The translations under genes and the position numbers were made by a program. Below are positions 41,070-43,474 of a stretch of 43,474 nucleotides of DNA, one piece after another. The DNA is taken from positions 1 through 43,474 of the forward strand of contig CAKTUU010000017.1 of assembly GCA_934621505.1 (NCBI GenBank). Direction: 5' to 3'. Origin of the DNA: an uncultured Clostridia bacterium (GTDB lineage Bacteria; Bacillota; Clostridia; Christensenellales; Aristaeellaceae). Within the stretch, counting starts at the first letter, position 1. Each line of letters begins with the position of its first letter. The notes beneath the pieces were generated by a model. The model had not been told where the DNA came from, searched no databases, and saw only the letters and a program-made list of their open reading frames with translations.

Positions 41070-42362
41070 ATGAGCCAATACGCCCGCATGATCAGCCAGC
41101 TGAAAACACCGGAAGTGATGAAGCAGCTTACCTATCTGTACGGTCCCCGGGACGGTATGCTGCTTAACCAGAGCATGCGCTACAGCCGTCTGCTGAAGAA
41201 GCACGAGGAAGTTTTTCACGATGATACCAGCGTCTACCTGATCAGCGCCCCGGGCCGCACGGAAATTGGCGGCAACCACACGGATCATAACCGTGGCAAG
41301 GTGCTGGCCGCTGCCGTCAACCTGGATACCCTGGCGGCGGTATCTCCCCGGCGCGACATGACCGTAAACATCCACAGCGAGGGTTATCAGCCCCTGTCGG
41401 TTGATTTAAACGACCTTTCCATCCATGAGGAGGAAAAGGGCGCCACGGCCTCTCTGGTGCGTGGCGTCGCCTTCAAAATGAAGGAAGCCGGGCTGCAAAT
41501 CGGCGGTTTTGACGCGGTGATGACCTCCACGGTGCGGGGCGGCAGCGGTTTGAGCAGTTCCGCCGCGGTGGAGGTACTGCTGTGCGCCATCTTCGATCAG
41601 CTGTTTAACGATAACCAGCTGGACGCCAAGCAGCGGGCCATCTTTTCCCAGTTTGCGGAGAACGTATATTTTGGCAAGCCCAGCGGCCTGATGGATCAAA
41701 TGGCCAGCAGTGTGGGCGGGCTGGCGTATATTGACTTTAAAGAGGACGATCCCGAAGTGCGCGCCCTGCAATATGACTTTGCCGAAAAGGGCTATGCGCT
41801 GGTGGTGGTCAATTCCGGCGGAAGCCATGACGACCTGACCCCCGACTATGCCGCCATTCCGGCTGAAATGCGGGCCGTCGCTTCATACTTTGGTCAGCAG
41901 ACCCTGCGGGACGTGCTGCCTGAGCAGTTCATGCAGGCCATTCCTCTGCTGCGCACCGCGCTAAAAGGCCAGAACGCCGACCGTGCCATTCTGCGCGCCG
42001 CCCACTATTTTGCCGAAAACCGCCGGGTTTCCGAGGAAGTAGACGCCCTGCAAAATAATGATTTGTCCGCTTTCCTGAAGCTGATTATCGAAAGCGGACG
42101 TTCCAGCTATTGCTACCTGCAAAACATTTTCTCCAATGCCAGCCGTCAGGAATTGGCTCTGGCTCTGATGCTCAGCGAGGTGCAGCTAAGACGCGCTGGC
42201 GCGTGGCGCGTACATGGCGGCGGCTTTGCCGGCACGACTCTTAACTTTGTTCCCCAAAAGCAGCTGGACCATTTCGTCCATGAAATGGAGTCTGTCTTTG
42301 GCGCTCACAGCTGCGATATTCTTGATATCCGCCCTGTGGGCCCCTACTGCCTGAAGCTGTAA
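41070..42362 (+). CDS. galK: galactokinase
   Basis: A 430-residue GHMP kinase that phosphorylates galactose at C1 for the Leloir pathway. The galactokinase signature reads GRTEIGGNHTDHNRGKVL, near residues 58-75. The ATP-binding GHMP loop is GGSGLSSSAAVE near 156-167, and the C-terminal motif is RVHGGGFAGTTLNFV. GKPSGLMDQMAS holds the probable catalytic Asp. The protein is somewhat longer than Escherichia coli GalK because of a helical N-terminal extension. ATG 41070 fits AGGAAGGA upstream better than TTG 41064. galT and galE are not in this window. Confidence 0.94.
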   Translation: MSQYARMISQLKTPEVMKQLTYLYGPRDGMLLNQSMRYSRLLKKHEEVFHDDTSVYLISAPGRTEIGGNHTDHNRGKVLAAAVNLDTLAAVSPRRDMTVNIHSEGYQPLSVDLNDLSIHEEEKGATASLVRGVAFKMKEAGLQIGGFDAVMTSTVRGGSGLSSSAAVEVLLCAIFDQLFNDNQLDAKQRAIFSQFAENVYFGKPSGLMDQMASSVGGLAYIDFKEDDPEVRALQYDFAEKGYALVVVNSGGSHDDLTPDYAAIPAEMRAVASYFGQQTLRDVLPEQFMQAIPLLRTALKGQNADRAILRAAHYFAENRRVSEEVDALQNNDLSAFLKLIIESGRSSYCYLQNIFSNASRQELALALMLSEVQLRRAGAWRVHGGGFAGTTLNFVPQKQLDHFVHEMESVFGAHSCDILDIRPVGPYCLKL

Positions 42363-42376
42363 ATTTTGCTCATCAG

Positions 42377-42406
42377 AAAAGGTCGCAAAAAAGCGGCCTT
42401 TTTTGA
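42377..42406 (+). terminator. terminator of galK
   Basis: AAAAGGTCGC (42377-42386) and GCGGCCTTTT (42393-42402) form a 10-bp stem with one G-T pair and an A6 loop, then more T. Confidence 0.85.
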
Positions 42407-42454
42407 TAGAATCAATTGGTTTTTTAGTGCCAGATTTGAAAGGAGCATTTTGCT

Positions 42455-43168
42455 GTGAATCACGGGATAAAGCGTCTTTTCCTCTTTTCAAGGACGATTT
42501 TTTTATTGATGAGTCTGGTTTGGCCGGCTGTCTGCGGCTGTGCTGAAACCAATACCTCATCGGATGTTTATGCGGCTTCTCTTACAGATGCGGCTGTCTT
42601 TATTAATATTCCTGCATTACGTCAGTACGGGGACTATACCTGCGGCGCTACCTGTGTGCAAATGCTTATGAACTGGCTATACCCATATGAAGCCGATAGA
42701 AACCTAACCCAGTATGAAGAAGCGCTTCTTACTTCTCCTGAGATCGGTACATCGCCACAAGCGCTTCTAAACTATTTTGAAGAAGCAAAAATCGAATTTG
42801 ACGCGGCGCAGCATATGTCCCTATCCACACTGCGGCAGGCGCTGGATGAAGGGCATCCTGTTATGATGGCGCTGCAAGCGTGGTCCTCTGCTGATGATGG
42901 CAGCTACAATCTTGACGACCCATCCGAGCCTGAATCCTACCTTACCGAGGGCCATTGGGTTATCTGTGTGGGATATTGCCAAAGCGATCATCAACTCTAT
43001 TTCATTTTCAATGACCCTGCCTGTGTAGGGCATAGCATCCTTTACGAAAATGAACTGGAACAGCGTTGGATTGATGTGGATGGCTCTGGCGAGATTTACG
43101 ATCATTTTGGTATTAAAATTCTTCAGAAAACCCGTTATGACAGCAGCGGACTATTCCACATGGATTAA
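42455..43168 (+). CDS. secreted C39-like cysteine peptidase family protein
   Basis: A 237-residue protein with an N-terminal signal peptide or signal anchor (about residues 1-30). The papain-like C39 pattern is present: QYGDYTCGATCVQMLMNWL near residues 57-75, with the catalytic Cys after the Gln; GHWVICVGY with the catalytic His; and FNDPACVGHS with the Asp. Such single-domain C39_2 proteins lack the ABC part of bacteriocin exporters and may process or bind peptides outside the cell. GTG 42455 is 9 bases after AAAGGAG. The DNA is AT-richer than the preceding genes. The substrate is unknown. Confidence 0.78.
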   Translation: MNHGIKRLFLFSRTIFLLMSLVWPAVCGCAETNTSSDVYAASLTDAAVFINIPALRQYGDYTCGATCVQMLMNWLYPYEADRNLTQYEEALLTSPEIGTSPQALLNYFEEAKIEFDAAQHMSLSTLRQALDEGHPVMMALQAWSSADDGSYNLDDPSEPESYLTEGHWVICVGYCQSDHQLYFIFNDPACVGHSILYENELEQRWIDVDGSGEIYDHFGIKILQKTRYDSSGLFHMD

Positions 43169-43416
43169 AGAAGTCTAATTTTGAATCGGAAATCCCCAGC
43201 CTGACTAGGGATTCTGCGGAGATACGGCCCATCTGACTCGAATCGACCGGGCGGCTGGTACATACGATTTACTATGCCCAGCGCCCAGGTGAGTGTGGCG
43301 TTTTCGGCAGAAAAGCTCGCCGTGTGGTATTGAAGGGACAAAGCGCTCTGATTTTCGTTTTGGTACGGCTCAGGTCTGGCGCAAGACTTTTCATTGCACA
43401 AAAAAGCCTCAGTCAA
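43165..43416 (-). other. uncertain 83-codon reading frame in a gene-poor end
   Basis: The 306 bases after the C39-like gene hold no gene I can support firmly. A minus-strand frame here translates to an ordinary-looking peptide (SLQYHTASFSAENATLTWALG, then PPGRFESDGPYLRRIPS). Its only start is a TTG inside a terminator stem, without a ribosome binding site, and it overlaps the end of the C39-like gene by four bases. It could be a remnant or a conserved intergenic repeat rather than a gene. Confidence 0.2.
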
Positions 43417-43432
43417 TTTTCACTGACTGAGG
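43400..43432 (-). terminator. minus-strand terminator at the right edge
   Basis: CCTCAGTCA (43407-43415) and TGACTGAGG (43424-43432) form a 9-bp stem. On the minus strand it is followed by C and TTTTTT. It implies a minus-strand gene just to the right. Confidence 0.8.
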
Positions 43433-43452
43433 AAAGGGAATGCGGCAGCGAT

Positions 43453-43474
43453 CTATTTTTCCGGGCCGTCACCA
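43453..43474 (-). CDS. possible 3' end of a minus-strand gene (partial)
   Basis: On the minus strand the last bases of the window read GGT GAC GGC CCG GAA AAA TAG, that is Gly-Asp-Gly-Pro-Glu-Lys-stop, 20 bases before a strong terminator stem. The position fits the end of a gene whose body lies outside the window. The frame and identity cannot be confirmed from 22 bases. Confidence 0.3.

Noticed and set aside
43195..43260. tRNA-like T-loop (TTCGAGTC on the minus strand)
   Set aside because: No matching acceptor, D or anticodon arms at the right distances, and the stem bases around the loop do not pair.

Overview
The window looks like a chromosomal segment of an anaerobic, fairly GC-rich member of the Clostridia (Firmicutes). 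The evidence is a pyruvate:ferredoxin oxidoreductase, a YhcN/YlaJ-type sporulation lipoprotein, DUF896 and DUF1292 proteins, strong AGGAGG ribosome binding sites, and sigma-A promoters of the form TTGACA-N17-TATAAT. A finer placement (Oscillospirales or Christensenellales) is a guess. I saw no rRNA, tRNA, CRISPR array or transposase.

Layout. Positions 1-8027 hold a six-gene plus-strand operon behind a near-consensus promoter: a polyprenyl-phosphate-type GT2 glycosyltransferase, a DUF354 protein, a large GT-C-like membrane protein, a zinc-ribbon membrane protein, an M1 metallopeptidase and a GT2-GtrA fusion. Positions 8042-10051 carry small genes: a GNAT acetyltransferase, DUF896, an acidic DUF1292 protein with a Cys/His cluster and a structured leader, and a sporulation lipoprotein. 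Positions 10208-14397 are an operon of three M42 metallopeptidases, the middle one lacking catalytic residues, plus a membrane acyltransferase. Positions 14394-16161 hold an ABC-F ribosome-protection gene, interrupted by one in-frame amber codon, behind a leader with a three-codon upstream ORF, alternative stems and a terminator. A DUF368 lipid-carrier transporter follows.

From 17169 to 34343 all genes lie on the minus strand. In transcription order they are a surface-glycan operon (O-antigen ligase-like protein, two GT-C-like proteins, GT2, PLP enzyme), trkA-trkH, a membrane protein, rpsB-tsf, pyrH, a hairpin-rich repeat island, argS, an RNA methyltransferase and a HAD phosphatase. Part of the glycan operon (about 31.3-33.9 kb) is visibly AT-richer than its flanks, which suggests transfer or recombination.

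From 34486 to 43168 the plus strand carries nifJ with a perfect consensus promoter, a CAP-domain secreted protein, an orphan solute-binding protein, galK and a C39-like secreted peptidase. The right edge holds a minus-strand terminator and what may be the last codons of a gene that lies mostly outside the window.

How the genes fit together. Two glycosyltransferase loci, the membrane acyltransferase and the DUF368 carrier transporter point to synthesis and decoration of a lipid-carrier-linked surface polymer. galK and the solute-binding protein suggest galactose or oligosaccharide use. The remainder is core translation, nucleotide and potassium metabolism. The most interesting items are the ABC-F leader with its split gene, and the degenerate M42 paralogue kept between two intact copies.
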